Shown: positions 1 through 8,239 of the stretch, one piece after another
Position numbering within the stretch: the stretch's first letter is position 1
How the letters are laid out: every line of letters starts with the position of its first letter
Origin: Candidatus Parvarchaeota archaeon
GTDB taxonomy: Archaea > Nanobdellota > Nanobdellia > Parvarchaeales > Parvarchaeaceae
Direction of reading: 5' to 3'
NCBI GenBank assembly: GCA_023269965.1
Contig: JAGDXU010000018.1
Coordinates: 1 to 36,391, forward strand
Length of the DNA: 36,391 bases
The notes under the pieces: model-generated
The model's database searches: none
The model's input: only the letters and a program-made list of their open reading frames with translations
What the model was told of the DNA's origin: nothing
Position numbers and translations under genes: made by a program

Positions 1-2
1 AT

Positions 3-722
3 GTAGGTGAGGCTCCACAGCTCTCTCCAACATATGCAGAATATGATGATGGAGCGAGCGTGTTCAATATATACTTTAATGGCAATACTCCTACCTCTGA
101 TTTCAATTTAGGGACTGGTGCAAGTATGACACAAGTAACAGGAGTAACTATGCCTAATGGAAATACAGGAAATGTTTTAGAACTTTCAGATCCCAGTTCT
201 CCATCAGAATCATCGGCAAATTGGTTTGCTTATGCTTTTAAAACACCATTGCCTAATGAAAATATGATTTTAGAAGCTGTTTTAAATCGAAGCCCACAGC
301 CAAGAACCAATGACCTTTCAACAGTAAGTCTTGGTGATACTGGAACATCTTCATATTCAAATGCAATTGGAATTTATCAGGGTTGGAATTCTGCTTATTT
401 TTCAAATGCATACACCTCATCAGGAACACTGAATAACGATATAAATCAACAAGGGACACAAAATACGAATTGGAATTATTATACTTTAATATATATTGCA
501 GGTTCTTCAACATTTTCTGGTTTTATTGCACCTCAATTCTATTCGTCTTCTGGGGGATTTAGTGGTTCAGCAACAAACCCCATTCCAACTTCAACCTCAC
601 AACTATATATGGGAGACTACTATAGCAATAATCAAGTAGCATATTACATTGATTATTATAGAGCTCGTGCCTACCCACCCAACGGCGTGATGCCTTCAGT
701 GAGCTTTGGAAGCGTAATTTGA
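3..722 (+). CDS. C-terminal part of a secreted/surface protein with DUF2341-like (LamG-like) domain; 5' truncated by window edge
   Basis: Frame is open from position 3 (VGEAPQLSPTYAEYDDGASVFNIYFNGNTPTSDFN...) to stop at 722; ends AYYIDYYRARAYPPNGVMPSVSFG, typical of archaeal DUF2341-type surface proteins. Confidence 0.65.
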   Translation, partial: VGEAPQLSPTYAEYDDGASVFNIYFNGNTPTSDFNLGTGASMTQVTGVTMPNGNTGNVLELSDPSSPSESSANWFAYAFKTPLPNENMILEAVLNRSPQPRTNDLSTVSLGDTGTSSYSNAIGIYQGWNSAYFSNAYTSSGTLNNDINQQGTQNTNWNYYTLIYIAGSSTFSGFIAPQFYSSSGGFSGSATNPIPTSTSQLYMGDYYSNNQVAYYIDYYRARAYPPNGVMPSVSFGSVI

Positions 723-783
723 TACAATAATAAGTCTAATCCTCGATTATATACACTTTGATGTTGTTCTCTAATACCTAGAC

Positions 784-1788
784 TTAGCTTTCAATTATGA
801 ATTTGGCTGTTTTCTCGGGATCCAATGCAGCCAAATCATCGTATCCCTGGCCTGTTCCTATGAAAAGTATCGGCTTCTTGGTTACATATGAAAGAGATAG
901 GACAGCCCCTCCTTTCTTGTCTACATCCGCCTTAGAAACTATTGACATGTCGAATCCTATTTTTTCATCAAATATCTTGGCTTGCTTCACCAGATCATTC
1001 CCCGTCAGGGCGTCTCCGACAAATATAGTCATATCTGGCTTGCTGACCCGCCTCACCTTAGCCAGCTCCTCTATCAGGTCTTTGTTCATATCGCTTCTCC
1101 CTGCGGTGTCTATCAGCACTACGTCGGCTCCCACACTCTTGGCATGGTTTATCGCATCATATGCTACAGCTGCGGGATCCGCTCCGTAAGTGTGCTTTAC
1201 CAAATCTAAGCCTAGTCTCTTGCTATGGACTTCAAGCTGCTCTATGGATGCCGCCCTGAAAGTATCGCTGGCAGATAGGACAGGCTTCAATCCTTCCTTT
1301 TTAAGTAGACTCGCTATCTTCGCTATGGTAGTGGTCTTTCCGACGCCATTAACGCCGATAAATAGGATTATGAAAGGTTTCTTCGACTTTACCGCATTCA
1401 GGAAATTCTCCTTCTTCTCAGATATTATGACCTTTGATATGCTCTTCTTTATCGCTTCCTCTATCTTCTGCCTCGAGTTTATGATTGAAACGCTTTCCCC
1501 TGCGAGTTCTTTCTTTAGGTCATTGTGTATCTCGTCGAGGACTGACAGCGCTACGTTGTTCTCTATCAAAGACTCCTTTATCCCTGAATAGATCTGAGAG
1601 ACATCCTCTTCGGTTATCTTGTGGGAAAGTATACTTGATGTCTTCTTCGGCTTTTCCGGCTCCCCTTTCTCTATCTTCTTTATTTCCTCTGCTATGCTTC
1701 TATCGATCTCTTTCTCTTCCTTTTTTAGTATCTTTCCCTGTATTGCATCTATAGAATCCTTCAGCTTTTTCTTTAAAAAATCGAACAT
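784..1788 (-). CDS. ftsY: Signal recognition particle receptor FtsY
   Basis: SRP GTPase motifs GVNGVGKTTTIAKIA, DTFRAASIEQLE, DTAGRSDMN, GTGQGYDDL. Confidence 0.97.
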   Translation of the reverse strand: MFDFLKKKLKDSIDAIQGKILKKEEKEIDRSIAEEIKKIEKGEPEKPKKTSSILSHKITEEDVSQIYSGIKESLIENNVALSVLDEIHNDLKKELAGESVSIINSRQKIEEAIKKSISKVIISEKKENFLNAVKSKKPFIILFIGVNGVGKTTTIAKIASLLKKEGLKPVLSASDTFRAASIEQLEVHSKRLGLDLVKHTYGADPAAVAYDAINHAKSVGADVVLIDTAGRSDMNKDLIEELAKVRRVSKPDMTIFVGDALTGNDLVKQAKIFDEKIGFDMSIVSKADVDKKGGAVLSLSYVTKKPILFIGTGQGYDDLAALDPEKTAKFIIES

Positions 1789-1801
1789 ACTCGCTTTTAG
1801 C

Positions 1802-2236
1802 TCACTTCATCTGGCTGTCACGGTATTTTTCGTAGATGCTTGACACCTCATCTTCCAACTTTTTGCTTCTGTCCTGCATCTCGTTTATTCCCTTGAGAAG
1901 GCTCTGGATGTTCTCATTTAATACTTTTAATCGCTCATTCAGCATGGACTTCAGGTTATCCAGATTCATCCTTTTGAATATGTTGGAACCGATGTTCACG
2001 AGAGGGGATGTTGTGTTTTTTATCTCCCCGTCAAAGAATATTTCATTGCTGTAGGGCACTAACACCTTATTAACGCCTTTCTGAACGTCATCAAGGCCCA
2101 AGAGCCATGAAGCAGTGCTTTCCTGAGCGTACTGCAGAGAGCTCAGTGTATTTATGCTCTCTTCAAGCTCCCTCCTAAGGTACTCTATCTCAATAAGCTT
2201 GTCATTCAACGCCCTTTCATCAACTTCCATGTCCAT
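1802..2236 (-). CDS. pfdA: Prefoldin alpha subunit
   Basis: Coiled-coil/beta-hairpin protein (VLVPYSNEIFFDGEI), located next to ftsY and L31e as in many archaea. Confidence 0.85.
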   Translation of the reverse strand: MDMEVDERALNDKLIEIEYLRRELEESINTLSSLQYAQESTASWLLGLDDVQKGVNKVLVPYSNEIFFDGEIKNTTSPLVNIGSNIFKRMNLDNLKSMLNERLKVLNENIQSLLKGINEMQDRSKKLEDEVSSIYEKYRDSQMK

Positions 2237-2506
2237 TCACTTAGTTACAGTGCTCTTCACAGGCTTCACCGAAACCACTCCTTTGTCATTTTTAGAGCAG
2301 GATACTCTTATCCTAATCGGCGGATTCTTTGAGCCGTTGACGAATATTGCACTGTTTACGTCTTGGTCGATCTTCACTTCCTTCGCTTTCATATGCTTCT
2401 TTACGTACTGCTCGAGGAACTTCACCGCATATCTTGCCTTCTTGTACCTTGGTCCTTTCTCCGTTGCTTTTCTCAAATGGACGACAAGCATCCTCTCCTC
2501 TGCCAT
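2237..2506 (-). CDS. rpl31e: Ribosomal protein L31e
   Basis: MVVHLRKATEKGPRYKKARYAVKFLEQYVKKHMK-like sequence and synteny. Confidence 0.92.
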   Translation of the reverse strand: MAEERMLVVHLRKATEKGPRYKKARYAVKFLEQYVKKHMKAKEVKIDQDVNSAIFVNGSKNPPIRIRVSCSKNDKGVVSVKPVKSTVTK

Positions 2507-2510
2507 AATC

Positions 2511-2657
2511 TCATCTACCTACATTCTTGTTAAGCCTTGACCTGTCCACATTAGGCCTTCTGTACTTTCTGATGACTGCAAAAGCAGGAGGCCTGCTGGT
2601 CTTCCTTGCATGCTTTATAAGCTCTCTCTTTTTTGCTGCTGATTTTCTGCTTGACAT
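2511..2657 (-). CDS. rpl39e: Ribosomal protein L39e (48 aa)
   Basis: Not in ORF track (short). Translated by hand: MSSRKSAAKKRELIKHARKTSRPPAFAVIRKYRRPNVDRSRLNKNVGR; basic, L39e-like, directly upstream of L31e. Confidence 0.75.
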   Translation of the reverse strand: MSSRKSAAKKRELIKHARKTSRPPAFAVIRKYRRPNVDRSRLNKNVGR

Positions 2658-2664
2658 ATTCTAT

Positions 2665-2928
2665 TCACTTTCTTCCCCCATTGCTTTCATTTATAGAGGC
2701 CAAGAGCTCCTTAAGCTTGTTATCGTCTATGATGCCTCTTATCCTGTTGGAAAGAGCTGCCTGCACTATCATGTTCTCAACTGAATCTGCCAATGAAGGA
2801 TGAGCATACCTAAGCGTCGAAAGCCTCTCCCTAGCCTCCTTCGTAAGGTACTTCACAAATACTTCTCTCTTGATGGCCTCAAGCTCCCTCTTCCTTTCAG
2901 CATCTGCGTTGTAAAATGGATTTTCCAT
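2665..2928 (-). CDS. PDCD5/TFAR19-like DNA-binding protein
   Basis: LTKEARERLSTLRYAHPSLADSVENMIVQAALSNRIRGIIDDNKLKELL; position between L39e and S19e. Confidence 0.9.
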   Translation of the reverse strand: MENPFYNADAERKRELEAIKREVFVKYLTKEARERLSTLRYAHPSLADSVENMIVQAALSNRIRGIIDDNKLKELLASINESNGGRK

Positions 2929-2938
2929 ACTTCTGCAA

Positions 2939-3364
2939 TCACTTTATGTTCCTTGATATTGAATCGATCAGCGATACGCCCTTTGCGCTTATGACTCTAC
3001 CGCTGTGGACTCCGACTTTCTTCTTTGTGACTAAGCCACTTGACTCAAGCTGCTGCATTATCTTCCTTATTATCGATCCACCCGCTGGCTTGAAATGATG
3101 TGAAGACAGTGTGTTCTTTGTCTTGTCTCCATATACCCTCCTGAATCTCCCTACCCCGGCTGGCTTTCTAGTAACGTACATTCTCCTGAGTATGCTTGCT
3201 CCGCGGAAGTACCACCAATCTTTCTGTGCCGGCGGCCTGTCCTTAGCCGAAGCTGTCTTCACAAACTTAGACCATGGAGTAGGAGAGAGAAGCTTGTCCT
3301 CCTTCAGTTTCTTTGCAAGCTGCGCAACCAAAGCCTGCTGATCTACATCATTCCCTCTTTGCAT
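2939..3364 (-). CDS. rps19e: Ribosomal protein S19e
   Basis: PPAQKDWWYFRGASILRRMYVTRKPAGVGRFRRVYG ... GGSIIRKIMQQLESSGLV. Confidence 0.95.
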   Translation of the reverse strand: MQRGNDVDQQALVAQLAKKLKEDKLLSPTPWSKFVKTASAKDRPPAQKDWWYFRGASILRRMYVTRKPAGVGRFRRVYGDKTKNTLSSHHFKPAGGSIIRKIMQQLESSGLVTKKKVGVHSGRVISAKGVSLIDSISRNIK

Positions 3365-3662
3365 AAGATATCCTCACAATTTTACCACAGTTAAGACATT
3401 TATATGTAACTGCCCCTTTATATAATCGCACTATAGCAGTGTCTCCTGGTATAAGTAATCTATTGCAATTCTTACATATTAAAAGTTTTTGCTCCCTCTT
3501 CATCCCCAGTTTATTCTTGGTGATCATGTTGTAAGCTATCTTTGCATATCTATCGGCTAATTCCTTGTCACTTTTTCTCAGTTCTTTGGCATGAGATAAA
3601 AGGTACTCAACGTCTTCAATTAGGTATTTCTTCGCCTTTGTTAACATATCAATTAGATACAC
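3348..3662 (-). CDS. rnp4: Ribonuclease P protein component 4 (Rpp21-like, zinc binding)
   Basis: CKNCNRLLIPGD ... YKCLNCGKIVRISY Cys pairs and helical N-terminus RYAKIAYNM; adjacent to S19e. Confidence 0.82.
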   Translation of the reverse strand: MYLIDMLTKAKKYLIEDVEYLLSHAKELRKSDKELADRYAKIAYNMITKNKLGMKREQKLLICKNCNRLLIPGDTAIVRLYKGAVTYKCLNCGKIVRISYAKRE

Positions 3663-3799
3663 TCTATAGCCTTAAATATCATTTTTAGACAAATTTAGAA
3701 AAATTACAATTTCTACCGGGAAGGAAAGGTTTATATTCTAGTCATTTCCTATTTTACACAGTTAACGGCCAAGGGTGCCAAAATGAAGTGGAGGTAAAA

Positions 3800-3946
3800 A
3801 TGGCTGCGAAAAAAAATAAGAAAGCGGATAAAAAAGTAGTAGAGGAAGACGTCGACGATATCGATGATATAGGAGATGATATAAGCCCTACTGATATAGA
3901 AGAGGACCTAGAAGAAGAACCTGTAGATGATGATTCTGATTTCTAA
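3800..3946 (+). CDS. Small bipartite protein: lysine-rich N-terminus, highly acidic C-terminus (48 aa)
   Basis: Hand translation MAAKKNKKADKKVVEEDVDDIDDIGDDISPTDIEEDLEEEPVDDDSDF; SD-like gtggagg 5' of ATG and TATA-like tttatattc about 70 nt upstream. Confidence 0.65.
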   Translation: MAAKKNKKADKKVVEEDVDDIDDIGDDISPTDIEEDLEEEPVDDDSDF

Positions 3947-3950
3947 GGTA

Positions 3951-4457
3951 TCAGAAACTTCTTTTATTTTTCTTTTTTAATTTTAAAATGAAGTTGTCTT
4001 TTGAGAACTCTTCAGATGCTACAACCTCATTCTTCTCTCGTTTTATTATCTTCAGATAAAATTTGTCATCTGTCCTTGCCCTTATCTCTATAGAGTTCTC
4101 AAATTTGTTGACCGCTATATCTGACCTATCCCTCACTCCCGGCATATATACCGTGTGGATGACTGCGTCGCCGTATCTTGTGACATAATCCTGGGGTTCT
4201 ACCACCTGGCCTGTATTCATGTTCCATGCAGGTTTGTAAACTTCGGCCTCATTAACCTGCTCCTTCCTACCTTGGGCCTGAATTAGGCTATTCACGAGGT
4301 TGTTCACAATTGGCGTCAAATTTTGGAAAACTTCAATCGGAACCTTCAGATTTATGCTGTTTTCAAAATCCCTTGAGAGGGCTGCTCCGCAATTTGGGCA
4401 GAAATTCCAGCTCTCTTTTATTGGAAAAGAACAGACAGGACATTGTTTTTTGACCAT
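3951..4457 (-). CDS. Zinc-ribbon protein with C-terminal Hsp20/alpha-crystallin-like domain
   Basis: N-terminal CPVC...CPNCGAAL zinc ribbon; C-terminal VYMPGVRDRSDIAVNKFENSIEIRARTDDKFYLKI resembles the Hsp20 beta-sandwich pattern. Confidence 0.6.
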   Translation of the reverse strand: MVKKQCPVCSFPIKESWNFCPNCGAALSRDFENSINLKVPIEVFQNLTPIVNNLVNSLIQAQGRKEQVNEAEVYKPAWNMNTGQVVEPQDYVTRYGDAVIHTVYMPGVRDRSDIAVNKFENSIEIRARTDDKFYLKIIKREKNEVVASEEFSKDNFILKLKKKNKRSF

Positions 4458-4509
4458 AAGTATCTACTAGCCTGTCTAACTATTAATTTTTATCGTTTGT
4501 TTGATTCAG

Positions 4510-4596
4510 ATGAAGATTTGCAAAGGGGGAGCTGGAAGACCCACATCCTTTAGAGACCTGATGAAAGTAAACCTGAAAAATAAAAAGCTTAAATAG
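4510..4596 (+). CDS. Possible small basic ORF (28 aa), hypothetical
   Basis: ATG...TAG MKICKGGAGRPTSFRDLMKVNLKNKKLK in an otherwise empty intergenic region; no homology seen. Confidence 0.2.
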   Translation: MKICKGGAGRPTSFRDLMKVNLKNKKLK

Positions 4597-4668
4597 TATA
4601 GAGGGTTCAATGCATATGTAAGGTATTGACAGCGAAAGGGATGTAAAATCTCTGATGGGCCATAAAAT

Positions 4669-4854
4669 TTGATTATGCGAGTGTCACTTATATTGATAGG
4701 CTTTGTACTGATAGTAATTGGCGCCGTGCCTTTAATGAACGTTTCATTTCCCTACATAACTACGCTTCTATCGAGCTTGAATTCTATTGTTCCTGGCGGG
4801 GCCGGTTTGATAGTTTTTATAGGTGTCATACTGCTGATAATCGGCTTGATATAA
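4669..4854 (+). CDS. Small membrane protein, two predicted TM segments
   Basis: Hydrophobic ORF 61 aa; neighbour ORF is of the same kind. Confidence 0.5.
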   Translation: MIMRVSLILIGFVLIVIGAVPLMNVSFPYITTLLSSLNSIVPGGAGLIVFIGVILLIIGLI

Positions 4855-4886
4855 GCTATAAATTTAGAGAATATCATATATTCATT

Positions 4887-5111
4887 ATGAAGGGCGGAAT
4901 AGTCTTGGTCGGATTGATAGTGGCAGCTATAGGCGCGATTATTATGACAGGCATAAGCGTGCCCTACTTTTCTGGTTTTATGTCTCAAGCACTGAAGTTT
5001 TCTCCAGTTTCATCCTTTGTTCTCTCTATAATACTTATCATAGCCGGGATAGTTATATTTGTGATCGGCGCAGCTTCCAGTAAGATGGGGAGATACTATA
5101 AGTATTACTGA
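4887..5111 (+). CDS. Small membrane protein, two predicted TM segments
   Basis: Hydrophobic ORF 74 aa (GGIVLVGLIVAAIGAIIMTG... FVLSIILIIAGIVIFVIGAAS). Confidence 0.5.
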   Translation: MKGGIVLVGLIVAAIGAIIMTGISVPYFSGFMSQALKFSPVSSFVLSIILIIAGIVIFVIGAASSKMGRYYKYY

Positions 5112-5118
5112 TCTGTAC

Positions 5119-5334
5119 ATGGGATTCATAGGGACTTCTATCTCTGAGGAGGACGCAGAGGTAATTCTAACCACGTTGGCAAAAGCTTACTATGCGATAC
5201 CTCCAGAAATAAAGAATACGATACCGAACCTGGATTTCATACTGGAGCAGATACCTGAAGAAGCAAGAAAATACACGCTTGAAGACCTCATAAAGCTGCT
5301 AAGCTGGGCAAACAAAAATGGGATAATCTTCTAG
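5119..5334 (+). CDS. Small soluble hypothetical protein
   Basis: 71 aa ORF, 7 nt after the preceding ORF, same strand. Confidence 0.5.
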   Translation: MGFIGTSISEEDAEVILTTLAKAYYAIPPEIKNTIPNLDFILEQIPEEARKYTLEDLIKLLSWANKNGIIF

Positions 5335-5345
5335 CATCCAAAAGC

Positions 5346-5741
5346 TCATCTATAACTCGTCTGCTTAAGCGCCCTGGCCGCACTACGGTATGGCTTCTGC
5401 GGCTCAGTAACTCTCTTATCATCAACAAGTAGAGTTCTGTCATAGCTTAGGAATACCTTCCTCAATGCTTTCTCTTTTGAGGACAAAGCCTTTGCGATGA
5501 CGCCTCTGATTGCCGTAGCCCTGGCCATGTTACCACCGCCAGTCACAGATATCCTGAAACTATATTTTTTGTAAGCATCTCCAGATAGAATGATTGGCTC
5601 CGTCACTATCATCTTGAAAAGTTTGTCATTGTAAGCTTCCAAAGATTTGCTGTTTATGTAGATACTGCCATCTCCAGGCTCTATCGTGCCTTGCGCAACT
5701 GTTGTCTTCCTCTTTGCTGTAAATATACTAAGCTTACTCAT
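5346..5741 (-). CDS. rps9: Ribosomal protein S9
   Basis: AKRKTTVAQGTIEPGDGSIYINSKSLEAY...GGGNMARATAIRGVIAKAL...RYDRT-like and KPYRSAARALKQTSYR C-terminus. Confidence 0.95.
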   Translation of the reverse strand: MSKLSIFTAKRKTTVAQGTIEPGDGSIYINSKSLEAYNDKLFKMIVTEPIILSGDAYKKYSFRISVTGGGNMARATAIRGVIAKALSSKEKALRKVFLSYDRTLLVDDKRVTEPQKPYRSAARALKQTSYR

Positions 5742-6145
5742 ACGCCCTTCAATATATTTGATATTTCCGATATTTTAACCCTATGCACCACACTGTCCTC
5801 AGGTATCTTCGCAATTGATACAGTCTCCTTACCCTTGAATTCCTCTGGCACACCGTCATAGACCTTTATCCTCTTGAGAGCTTCTCTACCCTGGCTTATC
5901 TGCCTTTTTACCATCCCTCTGATTGCCCTTCTAACTAGACCAACGGTGGTTCTGTTTATGAAAGGGCCTTTGGAAGCTGTTCCAATCTGTAAGCGGTCGG
6001 CGAAATCTTTCACAACGGCGTTCTTGTTGCCAGTTACAACTATCTCCCCGGCATTGACTATCACGACCTCTTCCCCTTCATTTGCAGCCTTAGCGGCGTA
6101 AGAAGCAAGCCTGCCCAATACTGCATTCTTCCCATCTATTATCAT
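5738..6145 (-). CDS. rpl13: Ribosomal protein L13
   Basis: MIIDGKNAVLGRLASYAAKAANEGEEVVIVNAGEIVVTGNK; 4-nt overlap with S9. Confidence 0.95.
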   Translation of the reverse strand: MIIDGKNAVLGRLASYAAKAANEGEEVVIVNAGEIVVTGNKNAVVKDFADRLQIGTASKGPFINRTTVGLVRRAIRGMVKRQISQGREALKRIKVYDGVPEEFKGKETVSIAKIPEDSVVHRVKISEISNILKGV

Positions 6146-6189
6146 AGTTATGTTTAGAGATTGGATGACAATAAAAAGCTTTCTCAGGC

Positions 6190-6606
6190 CTATCTTTTCC
6201 TTCTTAAAGTCGTCAATACGAACAGAATCACCACTAATACGGTTATCACAACCTCGATCAGCAAGCCGAATGCACTGTAATAATTCGCCAGAGAATAAAA
6301 TGAGGCTACGCTGAATATAAAGCTAATTTCATCCGTGACTAGCCCCAAGCCAACACCGAAGAGGATAGCGAAGAATATCCGAAGTTTGTTTGACTTTGTA
6401 AATCTAGAGTCAAGGAAGAATATGGAAGTTCCTGATACCATCATCAGGATTATACCATACATGTAATGGTGGATGATTACACCATTGAAGGATACGTTTA
6501 GATCCCCTCCAAAATAAACGTAAGCCCTTGCTGCGAGTATCGCAACTACAAAAGAAAAGAACAAGTAGAAGAAAGGGTCTGAAGCCAACTTTATTCGGTT
6601 TAACAT
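6190..6606 (-). CDS. Multi-pass integral membrane protein, hypothetical
   Basis: 138 aa hydrophobic ORF with several predicted TM helices. Confidence 0.55.
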   Translation of the reverse strand: MLNRIKLASDPFFYLFFSFVVAILAARAYVYFGGDLNVSFNGVIIHHYMYGIILMMVSGTSIFFLDSRFTKSNKLRIFFAILFGVGLGLVTDEISFIFSVASFYSLANYYSAFGLLIEVVITVLVVILFVLTTLRRKR

Positions 6607-6681
6607 AATGGTATTTAAGCATCTCTAACAGATAACAATCAACTGTTTATTTTTATACTTTTACTGTTTTATCACTTAGAT

Positions 6682-6753
6682 GGGCTGGTAGTCCAACGGC
6701 AAGACGCCACGTTCGCATCGTGGAGACTTCGGGTTCAAATCCCGACCAGTCCA
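6682..6753 (+). tRNA. tRNA-Ala, anticodon CGC
   Basis: Acceptor GGGCTGG/CCAGTCC with G3:U70 and A73; D arm GTC/GAC; anticodon arm CCACG-TTCGCAT-CGTGG; T arm TCGGG-TTCAAAT-CCCGA; CCA not encoded. Confidence 0.95.
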
Positions 6754-7026
6754 CTACCTTTGGGAGAGACTCTTCAGGTATCTCCAAACTACAAAGAAGA
6801 TAAAGGAAAGCACAAAGGAAGAGATCGCAAGAAGATTCTGCTTCACTGGGAAATACACAGAGAGCACTGAGTTGAAGACAGCCGCAGGGTATACTAGGTT
6901 TTCTATCGCTATGTACACCCATACCAACAAAGTATAGAACCACAGGCCTTCAAACACGTCACTTAAAAGGTTAATTCTCTTGGTGTTTTTCATATGCTTA
7001 CCTTCTTGTTCAGCCCCTTGCTCCAA
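6754..7026 (-). CDS. Small membrane protein, hypothetical
   Basis: 90 aa hydrophobic ORF; stop codon abuts the tRNA 3' end; overlaps upstream gene start region. Confidence 0.5.
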   Translation of the reverse strand: MEQGAEQEGKHMKNTKRINLLSDVFEGLWFYTLLVWVYIAIENLVYPAAVFNSVLSVYFPVKQNLLAISSFVLSFIFFVVWRYLKSLSQR

Positions 7027-8006
7027 ACTACCCTATTTATCATGAATATTGACAATACGGACAAAGAGATCGACACGACTAGAATGACTGTTGGCAGGAT
7101 ACTTCGTGAAAACCCTATATATTTTTGGAGGAACCAAACCAGACTTATGTTCACCACCATCGGCACCGCCATGATGGAGTTGTACTTACCAAATCTATAA
7201 GCGGAAGATAAAAACCCCTTCCTTTGAAAGTTAAGCTTCTCATTAACTATGAAGTTGGAGATGGCATTTGTCTCCTGCCCAATGAGTATTGCTATCGGAT
7301 AAAAAAGCCCAAAACCGAGGCTGAAGTATAACACGAACAACCCCATGAAGTAGGACATTAAGCTTGAAAAACTATAAGAGAAGGTAAGTTTATTGATGCT
7401 GTTCAAAACGGAAGAAGTCGCCTCCGAAGGGTTTAGAGTAACCTTGCTTTTTACATCCTTTCTGATCACCTCAGTTGTACTCATAAGATGCCTATCAAGG
7501 ATGCTGGTTATCTCCACTGCAAAATCCTTGCCATTCTTCTTTGACTCATTGACTATTATGGAAACGGATTCTTTCCGTAGTATCCTGTTCATTGAGAAGC
7601 TGTTGTATACATTTTTGAAAGAGACGAGATTTATAAGCTCTGTGGATATCGTCTGGATTATGTTTCTTTTCCTAGATTCTACAATGTTGCCATTAGAACC
7701 AAGGTACGGCAGGAACCAATCGGCGTTGTCCTCGGAGTAATCCTCAAAGGTAACTACCCTCTTTGAATTGTTACCCAACGCTATTTGAAAGCCCTTCCTG
7801 AAGGCTTCACCTATGCTGTTGCCATGCTTGAAGGTTATTATTGAGAGGTTTGAAAGCTTAATCTCAGCGTAGTTCTCAAACTCTCCTACTATCGCTAAAG
7901 AACCAGAAGGGGCACTCTTATCTAAGGCTTTCAAGAATCGCACCTTGTCCTTAAACTTCAGTCTACTGAAGAAAGGTACCACGAAAGACAGCTCGGTTTC
8001 TTCCAT
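6990..8006 (-). CDS. GT2-like (degenerate) N-terminal domain fused to C-terminal GtrA-like membrane domain
   Basis: C-terminal four-TM pattern with FLGQE/ISNFIVNEKLNFQRK like GtrA family; N-terminal ~200 aa resembles a dolichyl-phosphate-sugar synthase layout but lacks an obvious DxD. Confidence 0.5.
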   Translation of the reverse strand: MEETELSFVVPFFSRLKFKDKVRFLKALDKSAPSGSLAIVGEFENYAEIKLSNLSIITFKHGNSIGEAFRKGFQIALGNNSKRVVTFEDYSEDNADWFLPYLGSNGNIVESRKRNIIQTISTELINLVSFKNVYNSFSMNRILRKESVSIIVNESKKNGKDFAVEITSILDRHLMSTTEVIRKDVKSKVTLNPSEATSSVLNSINKLTFSYSFSSLMSYFMGLFVLYFSLGFGLFYPIAILIGQETNAISNFIVNEKLNFQRKGFLSSAYRFGKYNSIMAVPMVVNISLVWFLQKYIGFSRSILPTVILVVSISLSVLSIFMINRVVWSKGLNKKVSI

Positions 8007-8239
8007 TACTAATCATACTAAAGCATATCGTATTTAAACGCTTTTAGTTACCTATGAAAGGTAATTGTATTCTTAGCTATTATATAGAGGCAATTTATTG
8101 TTTTCTTCTGGTGCCCTTAATTTCTCTGGTGTTGACCAAAAATTGACTCTATATCCATAGAAAACTATAAATTGAATGAATTCAAAATAACTATGTATCA
8201 GCTGCTAGATCAAATCATCTAACAACAGGAGGAAGGTAT

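Noticed and set aside
797-1843. Plus-strand ORFs opposite ftsY (797-1189, 1190-1591, 1485-1754, 1619-1843)
   Set aside because: Shadow ORFs of ftsY.
4540-4590. Possible C/D-box sRNA (ctgatgaaag...cctga)
   Set aside because: Spacing between the C-like and D-like boxes is only about 8 nt and no C'/D' pair is evident.
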